Of a DNA stretch of 64,000 bases, positions 18,216 to 26,583 are shown in pieces. Numbering within the stretch: the stretch's first letter is position 1; each line of letters starts with the position of its first letter. The position numbers and the translations under genes are program-made. Below the pieces are notes generated by a model that was given only the letters and a program-made list of their open reading frames with translations, made no database searches and was not told the DNA's origin. Source of the DNA: Thermomicrobium roseum DSM 5159 (lineage in GTDB: Bacteria > Chloroflexota > Chloroflexia > Thermomicrobiales > Thermomicrobiaceae); the NCBI RefSeq assembly GCF_000021685.1, contig NC_011959.1, forward strand, positions 1,116,001-1,180,000. Reading direction: 5' to 3'.

Positions 18216-19001
18216 ATGACGTGCCGTGTACAGGTGTCCGACACGACCGAGGAGGCAGTCAGGCAAGCCGCAGAAGCGATCGTGCGCATCCTCCGGGACG
18301 CTATCGAGGAGCGCGGCTGGGCCAGCCTGGCTTTGGCGGGTGGGCGAACACCGCGCCCGCTCTACCTGCAGCTCGCCCAGTCTCCCTACCGCACGGCCGT
18401 CCAGTGGGGATGGATTGAGTGGTTCTGGAGCGACGAGCGTCCCGTACCGCCCGATCATCCGGACAGCAATTATCGGCTCGCCGTCGAAACGCTCTTCTCC
18501 CGAATAACTCCTCCGGCATCGCGCATTCACCGTCTATTGACCGAACTCGATCCCCGCGAAGCCGCTCGCCTGTACGAGGCGACGATCCGGCGCGTCTTCG
18601 GAGTCGATCCACCCGGGATTCCACGCTTCGACCTCATCCTCCTCGGAATGGGTGCCGATGGGCACATCGCCTCGCTCTTCCCAGGAACGGCGGCGCTCGA
18701 GGAACAGCAACGGCTCGTCGTTGCGAACGAGGTACCGCAGTTGCAGGCGACACGCTTGACCTTCACGCCGCCCCTCCTCCGTGCCGCCAGGGCTATCCTG
18801 GTCCTCGTCACGGGTGAAGAGAAGGCTCCCGCAGTGCGGGATGCGCTCGAGGGGCCGATGGATCCCAAACGCCACCCGGCTCACCTGCTTCGCCAGGTTG
18901 ATGGCCAGGTGCTCTGGATCCTCGATCGGGCAGCCGCCAGCCAACTGATCAGTCACCGCGAGAGCTGCGGTTCTTCTCAGCCGAACGCCGATCTCGCCTA
19001 G
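18216..19001 (+). CDS. pgl: 6-phosphogluconolactonase
   Basis: Hydrolyses 6-phosphogluconolactone, closing the oxidative branch. DevB/NagB-like fold, ~261 aa, with ALAGGRTPRPLYLQLA near the N-terminus, WFWSDERPVPPDHPDSNY, and the hallmark LLGMGADGHIASLFPGT. The ATG at 18216 follows GAGGA by 5 bases and is preferred to the GTG at 18204, which abuts the opcA stop. It is the last gene of the operon; its TAG and the stop of the convergent PotD-like gene share the bases CTAG (18998-19001). Confidence 0.94.
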   Translation: MTCRVQVSDTTEEAVRQAAEAIVRILRDAIEERGWASLALAGGRTPRPLYLQLAQSPYRTAVQWGWIEWFWSDERPVPPDHPDSNYRLAVETLFSRITPPASRIHRLLTELDPREAARLYEATIRRVFGVDPPGIPRFDLILLGMGADGHIASLFPGTAALEEQQRLVVANEVPQLQATRLTFTPPLLRAARAILVLVTGEEKAPAVRDALEGPMDPKRHPAHLLRQVDGQVLWILDRAAASQLISHRESCGSSQPNADLA

Positions 19002-20176
19002 CCTGCGCGAAGTTCCGTCCAAATCCGGTCATACTTCACGTAATCAGGGCCGAGATCTTTGAACCATTGCAAACGCTTCCACGTCGTATCGTCGAGATAG
19101 ATCGCAGGATCGTTCACCAGATCCGGGTCGAGCAAACCCTGTTCGCGGGCTGTCCGATTCGGGCTGGCATATCCGACATAACTAGCATTGCGAGCGGCAA
19201 TTTCCGGCCAACAGAGATAATCGATGAACACCATGGCAGCATAGCGATGCGGAGCACCCTTCACGACGCACAGGTTGTCCTGCCAGACCGCACACCCCTC
19301 TTTGGGGATGACATACCGGATCGTCGGCCGCTCTCGCTTGGCTAGGATCGCCTGCCCTGTCCAGCAATGCGCGATCACTGCTTCGCCGGCGATCAGGAGC
19401 TCGTCGTTGTTCTCGCTCGTGTACGTGAGGACGAACGGCTTCTGCGCCTTGAGAACCTCGAGGGCTCGCTGCAGAGCCTCATCGCTCGTCTCGTTCAGTG
19501 GATAGCCGAGCCACAAGAGCGCGGCTGCAATCGTCTCCCGGTAGTAACCGTGCATGACGATCTTGCCGCGCGCCGCCTCGGCTGGCTCGAAAAGCGCTTC
19601 CCAGCTGGCCAGGTCCGGACCGAGAACGGCGGTATCGTACGCATAACCGGATGTTCCCCAGAAGTACGGCACGCTGTATCGGTTTCCCGGATCATAGGGG
19701 CCGTTGAGATTGTTCGGATCGAGGTGCTCGATCGCGCGCACGACAGAGCGGTCGAGCGGCTCGAGAAGACCGAGGCCGATCAGAATCTGCACCGCGTAGT
19801 CGGTCGGCACGACGATATCGTAGGCAATACCGCCCTGCTGCAGCTTGGCGATCGCCTGTTCGTTGGTGTCGTACGTATCGACGGTCACCTTGACACCGGT
19901 CAGCCGTTCGAAGTCACTCAGCACATCCGGATCGATGTAGTCGCCCCAATTGAAGACGAAGAGTTCACCTTCCAAGCGTGTCCGGTCCACGTACTCTGGC
20001 AACTGGAAGCCGGAGGATGGTACCACCGTTGGGGACGGTCGAGCAGCGGGAGAAGAGCGGGGCGTCGCACCCTCGGGCTCGCTGCTTCGGCAGCTCAGCG
20101 CGAGCGGACTGATCACCGAGACTGCACCGAGCATCCTGAGCACTGTTCGCCGACTGTAGATTCGACGGTTGCTCAT
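18998..20176 (-). CDS. PotD-like polyamine-binding lipoprotein (orphan)
   Basis: Extracytoplasmic binding protein resembling PotD/PotF, ~392 aa. The N-terminus has a twin-arginine-type motif (SRRTVLRMLG) and a lipobox ending at Cys ~29 (LALSC), then a Ser/Pro/Ala linker. The mature domain starts ELFVFNWGDYIDPDVLSDFERLTGV, nearly the PotD start, and contains YDIVVPTDYAVQILIGLGLLEPLD and PYFWGTSGYAYD. The ATG at 20176 is 5 bases after GGAGG; the GTG six bases upstream is inside the ribosome site. No permease or ATPase is adjacent, so its transporter must be encoded elsewhere or it serves another role. Confidence 0.88.
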   Translation of the reverse strand: MSNRRIYSRRTVLRMLGAVSVISPLALSCRSSEPEGATPRSSPAARPSPTVVPSSGFQLPEYVDRTRLEGELFVFNWGDYIDPDVLSDFERLTGVKVTVDTYDTNEQAIAKLQQGGIAYDIVVPTDYAVQILIGLGLLEPLDRSVVRAIEHLDPNNLNGPYDPGNRYSVPYFWGTSGYAYDTAVLGPDLASWEALFEPAEAARGKIVMHGYYRETIAAALLWLGYPLNETSDEALQRALEVLKAQKPFVLTYTSENNDELLIAGEAVIAHCWTGQAILAKRERPTIRYVIPKEGCAVWQDNLCVVKGAPHRYAAMVFIDYLCWPEIAARNASYVGYASPNRTAREQGLLDPDLVNDPAIYLDDTTWKRLQWFKDLGPDYVKYDRIWTELRAG

Positions 20177-20281
20177 GTTCACCTCCGCTTCGGAATTTTC
20201 CCGACCGTTTACGTTTCTTGGTTCGGTATCCTATGCATGCGATGCGACTGACGCATCGTCGGACGAGAAAGGGTTGACTCG

Positions 20282-20692
20282 ATGGAGACCTGGCTACCAA
20301 TCGTCAACACCGCGCTGATCGCGCTCAGCGGGGTGAGCGTACTCGTTGGCTATATCGCGGTGCGCCTGCGTCGGATCCAGTTCCACCACCGAGCGATGCT
20401 GGTCGGCGCGGTGTTTGCCGCATTATTCCTGATCGTGTACGTGCTCCGCTACTTCCTGCTCGGGACCAAGCTCTACACTGGTGAGGGTTGGGTCCGACTC
20501 GTGTACTTCGCCGTTTTGATTTCGCACACCATCCTCGCCATCATCCTCGGTCCACTCGTCCTGGTTACCCTCGGCCGGGCGTTTCGCCGACAGTTCAGCC
20601 GACACCGCGCGATCGCCCGCGTGACTCTCCCCGTCTGGCTTTACGTCGCCGTGACCGGCTGGATCATTTTCGCCATGCTGTACGGACTTTAG
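20282..20692 (+). CDS. DUF420 membrane protein (CtaM/YozB-like)
   Basis: 136-residue protein with four hydrophobic helices (about residues 8-27, 40-60, 72-95 and 115-135). FHHRAMLVGAVFAALFLIVYVLRY and the histidine in VLISHTILAIILGPLVL are the DUF420 signature; these histidines may bind metal or heme. In Staphylococcus the relative CtaM is needed for aa3-type oxidase maturation; transfer of that role here is inference, since no oxidase subunit is nearby. ATG at 20282 has only a weak purine-rich site (AAAGGG). It lies 7 bases before the next gene, and the cluster continues to an ABC-2 exporter. Confidence 0.82.
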   Translation: METWLPIVNTALIALSGVSVLVGYIAVRLRRIQFHHRAMLVGAVFAALFLIVYVLRYFLLGTKLYTGEGWVRLVYFAVLISHTILAIILGPLVLVTLGRAFRRQFSRHRAIARVTLPVWLYVAVTGWIIFAMLYGL

Positions 20693-20699
20693 GTGAAGC

Positions 20700-21809
20700 A
20701 TGAGAACCCCCGCCCTGCTGCTCATCCTCGATGGTTTCGATCCGAGTTACGCTGAGCTCGCATCAGCACCCCATCTCGACGCGCTTCGTCAACACAGCTC
20801 GTTCGCGCTGGTCGATGCAGTCCTGCCGACCGTCACGAACGTGAACCACGCCGCGATCATCACTGGCCAGTTTCCCGAGCGAACCGGCATCGCGAGCAAT
20901 TTTCGCTTTGACCCGAAGACTGGTAGCGGTGAGTTCATCGAGTCCAGCGCGGCGCTGCGCTGCCCGACCGTGCTGGAAAGCATCGCTGAGCGAGGCGGTA
21001 AGACAGCACTGCTCACCTCGAAGCGCAAGCTGGTTCGTTTTCTCGGTCGGGGAGCCCAGTTCGCAGTCACCGCGGAAGACCCACCGAGAGAGCTCGTCCA
21101 GATACTGGGTCCCCCACCCCCGATCTACTCCGACCAGATCGACGATTGGACACTCCGCGCGCTCCTCCACCTCATTCGGACAGAACATCCAGATGTGGTC
21201 TATTGCACGACGACCGATTACGTCATGCACCGCTGGCCCCCCGATACGGCCGAGGCGATCGCTTACGTCCGGCGGATCGACCAGCGGATCGGAGAACTGC
21301 TCGAACTCGCCCACGACTACCGTATCGTGATCACGGCCGACCATGGCATGCGGGCAAAGACCCGCGCTGTCGACCTGGTTGCTGCGCTGGCTGCTGCCGG
21401 TATTCGGGCGACCTTCGTCCCGCCGATCAAGGATCGCTATGTCGTCCATCACCAGAACATGGGAGGATCCGGCTTCATCTTTCTCCATACTCGTTCAGTG
21501 GAGCACGCTCGGACGGTCTTGGCACGGCTTCCGGGCGTTCTGGCTGTGGAAGAACGGGAAACAGTCGCACAGCTCTTCCGGTTGCCCCGCGATACCATCG
21601 GTGACCTGTTTGTCCTCGGAGACGAGGAGACGGTCTGTGCGCCGTCAGGAGTGTTCAGTGACGTCGTGACACCGGTCGACCTACGATCGCACGGGAGCCA
21701 GCACGAGCGGATCGTTCCGATGTGGGGTGTTGGAGTCGACGTCAGCAGCGCTCGCTGGAACTTGGACGCATGTCGCCTTCTCGGTCTCCATCCGGAGGAG
21801 AGAGCATGA
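20700..21809 (+). CDS. Alkaline-phosphatase-superfamily hydrolase, phosphonoacetate-hydrolase-like
   Basis: Two-metal phosphohydrolase, 369 aa. Metal-ligand motifs line up with phosphonoacetate hydrolase (PhnA) and nucleotide pyrophosphatases: LLILDGFDP (Asp near residue 11), nucleophile Thr in LPTVTNVNHAAIITG, TTDYVMHRW (Asp and His), ITADHGM (Asp-His), and a late histidine in RSHGSQHERIVP. The late HG..HE block and the NVN motif are closer to PhnA than to plain NPPs. There is no signal peptide, so it should be cytoplasmic. It overlaps the ABC ATPase gene by ATGA. C-P bond hydrolysis is a hypothesis; a phosphodiesterase or pyrophosphatase is also possible. Confidence 0.8.
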   Translation: MRTPALLLILDGFDPSYAELASAPHLDALRQHSSFALVDAVLPTVTNVNHAAIITGQFPERTGIASNFRFDPKTGSGEFIESSAALRCPTVLESIAERGGKTALLTSKRKLVRFLGRGAQFAVTAEDPPRELVQILGPPPPIYSDQIDDWTLRALLHLIRTEHPDVVYCTTTDYVMHRWPPDTAEAIAYVRRIDQRIGELLELAHDYRIVITADHGMRAKTRAVDLVAALAAAGIRATFVPPIKDRYVVHHQNMGGSGFIFLHTRSVEHARTVLARLPGVLAVEERETVAQLFRLPRDTIGDLFVLGDEETVCAPSGVFSDVVTPVDLRSHGSQHERIVPMWGVGVDVSSARWNLDACRLLGLHPEERA

Positions 21810-22765
21810 TCGACACGAGCGCCACACCTGCTCGCACCGAGCAACCAGCCACCGAGTACGCTGTCATCGTCGATGGACTCGTCAAAGAATACGAGGGTCG
21901 TCGCGTCGTCGATGGATTGAGTTTTGCCATCCGGCGCGGTGAGGTCTTCGCCCTGCTCGGACCCAACGGAGCTGGAAAGACGACGACGATCGAAATCCTG
22001 GAAGGCTACCGGCGTCCCGATGCCGGCCGTGTGCGTGTGCTCGGCCTGGATCCCTGGCGCGACGGCGATCGAGTGAAGCCGCGTATCGGCGTGATGCTCC
22101 AGAGTGGAGGCATCTATCCGACAGCGACGCCGCGCGAATTGCTGGAGCTCTTCGCAGCTTTCTACCCGGACCCGCTCGATCCCCGCGAACTCTTGCGTCT
22201 GGTCGGGCTGGAGGAGGTGAGCCGGATCCGGTATCGTCGCCTCTCCGGGGGACAACAGCGCCGGCTGGCACTTGCACTGGCTCTCGTCGGACAACCGGAG
22301 CTGCTCTTCCTCGACGAGCCGACGACCGGGATGGATCCGCAGGCACGGCGATTGACCTGGTCGATCATCGAGTCGCTCAAGGCACGCGGCATCACGATCC
22401 TGCTGACGACGCATTTTCTGGAGGAGGCCGAGCGACTGGCGGATCGGGTTGCCATCATCGACCACGGCAAGCTCGTCGCCTCGGGAACGCCTCGCGAACT
22501 CATGCATCACGACGCTGATTCTTTGACGATTGCGGCGACGACTCCGCTCGATCCGGCAGAATTGGCCCGACTCACGACAGTCGACGAAGCACGATCGCTC
22601 GCCGACGGACGAGTCATGCTCATGACAGCGCAGCCGCTGGAGGCACTGGTCGAACTGGCGATCTGGGCGCGCGACCGCGGTATCCTCCTCACCGAAATCC
22701 GCGTCGGGCATCAGTCGCTCGAAGACGTTTTCTTGCGGCTCACCGGGACCGATGTGAGGGAGTGA
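21806..22765 (+). CDS. ABC-2 type exporter ATPase (DrrA/CcmA-like)
   Basis: 319-residue ATPase: Walker A GPNGAGKTTTIEILEG, Q-loop GVMLQSGGIYPTATPRELLELFA, signature LSGGQQRRLALALAL, Walker B LLFLDEPTTGMDPQARR and TTHFLEEAERLADRV. The C-terminal ~100 residues are the usual short extension of drug- or polysaccharide-type exporters. The ATG at 21806 follows GGAGGAGAG and overlaps the upstream stop. Paired with the permease 7 bases downstream. Substrate unknown. Confidence 0.93.
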   Translation: MIDTSATPARTEQPATEYAVIVDGLVKEYEGRRVVDGLSFAIRRGEVFALLGPNGAGKTTTIEILEGYRRPDAGRVRVLGLDPWRDGDRVKPRIGVMLQSGGIYPTATPRELLELFAAFYPDPLDPRELLRLVGLEEVSRIRYRRLSGGQQRRLALALALVGQPELLFLDEPTTGMDPQARRLTWSIIESLKARGITILLTTHFLEEAERLADRVAIIDHGKLVASGTPRELMHHDADSLTIAATTPLDPAELARLTTVDEARSLADGRVMLMTAQPLEALVELAIWARDRGILLTEIRVGHQSLEDVFLRLTGTDVRE

Positions 22766-22772
22766 TCGCGCG

Positions 22773-23495
22773 ATGCACGCACTCTTGGCTCAAGCGCGAA
22801 TGGAAGTGCGGCTCACATTGCGCAGCGGGGAAGGACTCCTCGTCACCCTCGTCATACCGACCGCGCTCCTCGTCTTCTTCGCACTGCTGGGTCTTGCGCC
22901 CAATGAGTACGCCAGACCGGTCGATTTTCTGCTCCCCAGCATGCTCGCCCTGGCAGTGATCTCGATCGGTTTGGTCAGTCTCAGCATCCGTACCGCATAC
23001 GAGCGTCATTACGGTGTCCTGAAGCGGCTCGGGGCCACGCCGCTCGGCCGTGGTCGCCTGATCGTCGCCAAAATCGCCTCGGTAGTAACGATCGAACTTC
23101 TCCAGACAGTGTTGCTCGTCGCTGTCGCCCTCACCTTTGGCTGGCGCCCGACCGGCTCTGCGCTGCTCGCCGTCGCGGTTCTTCTCCTCGGGACGGCCAC
23201 CTTCGCCAGTCTCGGCCTACTGATCGCGGGAGCAGTTCGCGCCGAAACCACGCTCGCGCTTTCGAACGGGCTCTACCTGCTTCTCATATTGCTCGGCGGT
23301 ATCGCGTGGCCGGTCGAGCACCTACCTGGTCCACTCGCACTGCTCGGTCTTCTGCTTCCCTCGAATGCGCTGGCCAGTGCGCTCCGTTCGGTGTTGTCAC
23401 CGGTGCCTGCGGTTCCTCTTGCCCAAATCGCGGCGCTCGTCCTGTGGACGGTTCTGTTTCTCGCGATCGCCAGGCGGACCTTTCGCTGGGAGTAG
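22773..23495 (+). CDS. ABC-2 type transporter permease
   Basis: 240-residue membrane protein with six predicted helices in the ABC-2 pattern. The cytoplasmic loop YERHYGVLKRLGATPLGRGRLIVAKI is the conserved family block. Late motif LLLILLGGIAWPVEHLPGPLALLGLLLPSNALASALR matches the ABC2 signature (P-x-x-x-L-P). With the preceding ATPase it makes a two-component exporter (homodimer of each). It ends 3 bases before the stop of the convergent TrmO-like gene. Confidence 0.9.
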   Translation: MHALLAQARMEVRLTLRSGEGLLVTLVIPTALLVFFALLGLAPNEYARPVDFLLPSMLALAVISIGLVSLSIRTAYERHYGVLKRLGATPLGRGRLIVAKIASVVTIELLQTVLLVAVALTFGWRPTGSALLAVAVLLLGTATFASLGLLIAGAVRAETTLALSNGLYLLLILLGGIAWPVEHLPGPLALLGLLLPSNALASALRSVLSPVPAVPLAQIAALVLWTVLFLAIARRTFRWE

Positions 23496-23498
23496 CCA

Positions 23499-24314
23499 TC
23501 AGGAATACTCGTCGATCAGGCGCTCGATGGCGAGGGAACGGAATGCCTCGAGCGGGAGATCGGGCAACGGACGGGGAGCGACCGTCCAACGTCGCTCGCG
23601 CCAGGTGAACGACACCTTCCGCTCGCTCGTGACACGCAGCCGCCCATTGCCCAAGGTCGCCGCGGTCAAAGCCTGCAGCGCATCAGCCAGGTGCGTGAGC
23701 TCCGGATCATCGCTTACCGTCACGCGGAGATCCTCGTCCTTCGGGTGGACTTTCCAAAGCAGGCCAAGATGCTGGATGATCCGCGCGCCGATGATGACCC
23801 AACCACACAACTCCCCGTGGAAATTGGTCGCCTCACGCTCGTATTCAGCGAGCCGCTCGGGACTGTCCCAGTCGATGAGATATCGATCGCGCGAACTCCG
23901 GGCGGAAAAGATGCAGTCCCAACTCGGCGAGTACCGTTTTAGGTCGACGATCGGCGTTCCATCGATGAAGTCGAGCGGTGCGACCCGTAACCGCAATCCC
24001 TCCACAGCCAGCAGGCGCGTTGCCGTCAAGGCGATAGGATTCGGCCGGGCGACCGAACGGAGTCCGAACACACCGCGTCGTCGACGCGCCGGATCGTACT
24101 CCGGTCGCACCAACTCCAGGCGCTCGCGGTCCGCGTCGACGAACCAACCGAGCACCCAGAGGTGACTGTTCTCCTCGATCCGCAAGAGACCATCGGCGAA
24201 ATCGGGAAAGATCTCGATCTCTGCCTCTACTCCATTGGGAGGCATGAGACGCCGATCAGCGACCGGTGAGTGGACGACCCCAATAGGAACCAATCGAAAG
24301 GCTTCGTCGTTCAC
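23499..24314 (-). CDS. trmO: TrmO-type tRNA methyltransferase fused to a degenerate FmdE-like domain
   Basis: 271 aa. Residues ~7-137 form a UPF0066/TrmO domain (VPIGVVHSPVADRR, HLWVLGWF, RRGVFGLRSVARPNPIALT, PLDFIDGTPIVDLKRYSP), which in characterised relatives uses SAM to N6-methylate t6A37 of tRNA-Thr. Residues ~164-235 look like the FmdE family fold: NFHGELC (Cys170) for the usual FHGHLCPG, and DALQALTAATLGNGRL for the usual DA-Q-TG-T-GKGN. The second cysteine region reads TAAT, so metal binding is probably altered. GTG start at 24314 with GAGGAG upstream. It is the last gene of a minus operon. Substrate of this fused form is unknown. Confidence 0.8.
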   Translation of the reverse strand: MNDEAFRLVPIGVVHSPVADRRLMPPNGVEAEIEIFPDFADGLLRIEENSHLWVLGWFVDADRERLELVRPEYDPARRRRGVFGLRSVARPNPIALTATRLLAVEGLRLRVAPLDFIDGTPIVDLKRYSPSWDCIFSARSSRDRYLIDWDSPERLAEYEREATNFHGELCGWVIIGARIIQHLGLLWKVHPKDEDLRVTVSDDPELTHLADALQALTAATLGNGRLRVTSERKVSFTWRERRWTVAPRPLPDLPLEAFRSLAIERLIDEYS

Positions 24315-24338
24315 CTCGCCTGCTCCTCTGCTTCGCGC

Positions 24339-25796
24339 TCAGGTCCGCGCGCGCACGTCAACGGTGATGCGATGCCAACCAGTCGCTCCATCGGGGAGCG
24401 GTGGTCGCTCCCGCTCTTCCTGGAGCCGACCGTCACCGTCCCAGGCGCGCACCACCAGGCGAGCACGTCCTTCTTGGTCCGGACGCCAGGTGATCCACCA
24501 GCGCACCCAGGAATACGGTGAGAGCGGGCTCTCCATCTCGGCCGGTCGCCAGGTAGCTCCTCCATCGACCGACACCTCGACACGCTGGATCCCGCGCGTT
24601 CCCGCGAAGGCGATACCACCGACGAGGACCTCCTGCCCGACTGTCAGAACGCTCCCACCCCGAGGCGTGTCGATGCGCGAGTGGATCTGGACGATCGCAC
24701 TGTCGCTCCACCCGCGTTGCTGCCAGTACCCGAGGTAGTCGAAATCGACCAGCTCGATCTCGGTGATCCACTTCACATTCTTCATGCCGTAAATACCTGG
24801 CACGACCAGGCGCAGTGGGAACCCATGTTCACGCGGGAGAGACTCTCCATTGAGGCCGTAGGCCAAGAGCACCGCGGGGTCCAACGCGACCGAAAACGGA
24901 ATGGAATCCGAGTACTCATCGGCTGCTCGAAGGACGACATCGACCAGTGGGTCCACCGGTTCCGCCTCCAACAAAAGATCGCGCAAGCGCAGACCGATCC
25001 ACTCGCCGGTACTGATGTACGGTCCCCAGACATCATTGCTGATGCACTCGAGCGTCGAAACCATGCGCACCGCTGGACGAGACCGCAAGGCTGCGAGATC
25101 GAGCTCGAGGGGTCGGCGGACGCGTCCAATGACTCGCAGCCGCCAGCGAGCCAGATCGACCTCCGGATCGGCGACATTCTTGGACACGACGTAGAAATCA
25201 GCGAGTGGTGTGATGGCGGGCGAAAGCCCACGCTCGTCGACCGCTCGAGGGGCGCGCGATCGTGCCCTCAAACCGGTGAGAAACCGACCAGCAGTCGCCA
25301 GTCCCAACACCAGGCCTGCTCCGAGGAAGGTGCGGAGCAACCGTCGCCGCGTCCGCGAACTCGGCTGCGCCTCAGCGGAAACGATCCACAATCCGCCAAC
25401 GAGGAAGAACGTACTGCTGCTCGCGACGAACAAGGCGGTCGTGAGCGCTTCACCGTACTCGTACGCGACCCATACTGTGCCGGACCACAGCAAGAGAGCG
25501 AGCGCTCCGAGCAACCAGGTGCGGGCACGTCCTCGCAGCACGAGGGTGAGCACACCAGCGACGAGGGTGAACATGGCGAGCGTTCCCACTACGGCGAGCG
25601 GCTTCGCCGCACTTTCGGCGCGTCCGAGCAGCCAACCGAAAAGACCGACCGGAAGGATCCGCGTGGTCGCGTCGAGAACGGCTCGGAGCAGCGTCGCGGC
25701 GCCGACGAGCGACTCCACGAGGAGCAGGAAGATTCCCCAGAGGAGGCCGACGACGGCTCCGGGGGCGAATCTCGCCAATCGTTGACCTGAGTTCAT
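24339..25796 (-). CDS. Membrane-anchored sulfite-oxidase-like molybdoenzyme
   Basis: 485 aa. The first ~175 residues hold about five hydrophobic helices (roughly 12-35, 66-87, 93-112, 120-140, 155-172). Then follows a SUOX-type molybdopterin domain: FYVVSKNVADPEVDLARWRLRVIGRV, the Mo-ligand cysteine C251 in STLECISNDVWG, PREHGFPLRLVVPGIYGMKNVKWI and LGYWQQRGWS. A C-terminal Ig-like Mo-co dimerisation domain (VEVSVDGGATWRPAE, SWVRWWITW) completes it. The catalytic domain probably faces outside, anchored by the helices. The physiological substrate may be sulfite, nitrate or an oxidised sulfur/nitrogen compound; no heme motif is seen. Its start overlaps the stop of the upstream 80-aa gene by ATGA. 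Confidence 0.88.
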   Translation of the reverse strand: MNSGQRLARFAPGAVVGLLWGIFLLLVESLVGAATLLRAVLDATTRILPVGLFGWLLGRAESAAKPLAVVGTLAMFTLVAGVLTLVLRGRARTWLLGALALLLWSGTVWVAYEYGEALTTALFVASSSTFFLVGGLWIVSAEAQPSSRTRRRLLRTFLGAGLVLGLATAGRFLTGLRARSRAPRAVDERGLSPAITPLADFYVVSKNVADPEVDLARWRLRVIGRVRRPLELDLAALRSRPAVRMVSTLECISNDVWGPYISTGEWIGLRLRDLLLEAEPVDPLVDVVLRAADEYSDSIPFSVALDPAVLLAYGLNGESLPREHGFPLRLVVPGIYGMKNVKWITEIELVDFDYLGYWQQRGWSDSAIVQIHSRIDTPRGGSVLTVGQEVLVGGIAFAGTRGIQRVEVSVDGGATWRPAEMESPLSPYSWVRWWITWRPDQEGRARLVVRAWDGDGRLQEERERPPLPDGATGWHRITVDVRART

Positions 25797-26035
25797 CGCG
25801 CCCGCCCAGTCTCGTACGCCCGCAGCTGGCTAACGAAGGAAGCGGCATCGAATCGGTCGAGCCGCTGGCGCACGATCTCAGCTTCGCTCGTTTCCGCGAC
25901 GACGTACACCGTCCCGACACGCACCATGATGCCGGGAGATTCGGGGTGAACGAGGAAGACGAGCGCACTCGTCCGGCGTACCACCTCGCATCCTCGCTGC
26001 TCCAATTCCTTCACGACGCTGTCCTGGAGATCCAT
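25793..26035 (-). CDS. Small hypothetical protein upstream of the molybdoenzyme
   Basis: 80 residues, not recognised. It starts at the ATG at 26035, 6 bases after GGAGG; the frame stays open upstream but without a better start. Composition suggests a compact alpha/beta domain: an N-terminal helix (MDLQDSVVKELEQRGCEVVRR), two beta strands (SALVFLVHPES, IMVRVGTVYVVAET) and a C-terminal helix. It overlaps the molybdoenzyme start by ATGA, so it is likely co-translated and might assist that enzyme, but there is no motif proving this. Confidence 0.6.
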   Translation of the reverse strand: MDLQDSVVKELEQRGCEVVRRTSALVFLVHPESPGIMVRVGTVYVVAETSEAEIVRQRLDRFDAASFVSQLRAYETGRAR

Positions 26036-26583
26036 GGGCAGCCTCCGAATGAAGTCTAACCTCTGCCGGTAACCGACCGAGCGTCTTTCTATGGGAAAGC
26101 GATACCAGTGGAGAGCAGTTTTCGTAGCTGCCTCACTGCTCCCCGCATAGTAGTCTCCGCTCCTGCCGAGAACCGAGAACATGAGCCGGCACGGTGATTG
26201 TTCGCAGTTGCGATCGGTGGCTCCAGTCCACAGCCGCGACACACGCGCTCGAGCGTTCGGGACAGTCGGCATCCACCGAGTGTTTTCCCGTCGGTCACCC
26301 TTCCAACCACTGATCGATCAGCTCGATCCGTCTCCTCTTTCCCATCGTACAGGGCGAATTCCTGCAGGACTCACAACCGTTCGACTCGAATTGGACCTGC
26401 GTTGCCCATGCGCCGCGCGAATGGGCCAGCGATCTTCTCACCGAGAGCCGTCACCCTGTGCACGAGTAAGGAACAGCGCAGATGACACGACCGCTGGCTC
26501 GAGGCATTGTCTCCCGGACGCCCCTCGATCCGGTACAATGCAGACCGATCGAGCGTGAGCGGCGGGGAACGAGGGACCATACG
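26036..26583. other. Non-coding gap between divergent units
   Basis: About 548 bases between the minus operon starting at 26035 and the CpXC gene at 26584. I see no convincing gene here. It holds a 10-base palindrome TGATCGATCA near 26308-26317 and a -10-like TACAAT at 26534-26539 about 45 bases before the CpXC start; the -35 is not clear. Confidence 0.5.

Noticed and set aside
21449..22711. A 420-codon minus-strand frame opposite the hydrolase and ABC ATPase
   Set aside because: Overlaps two well-supported plus-strand genes completely and shows no recognisable protein.
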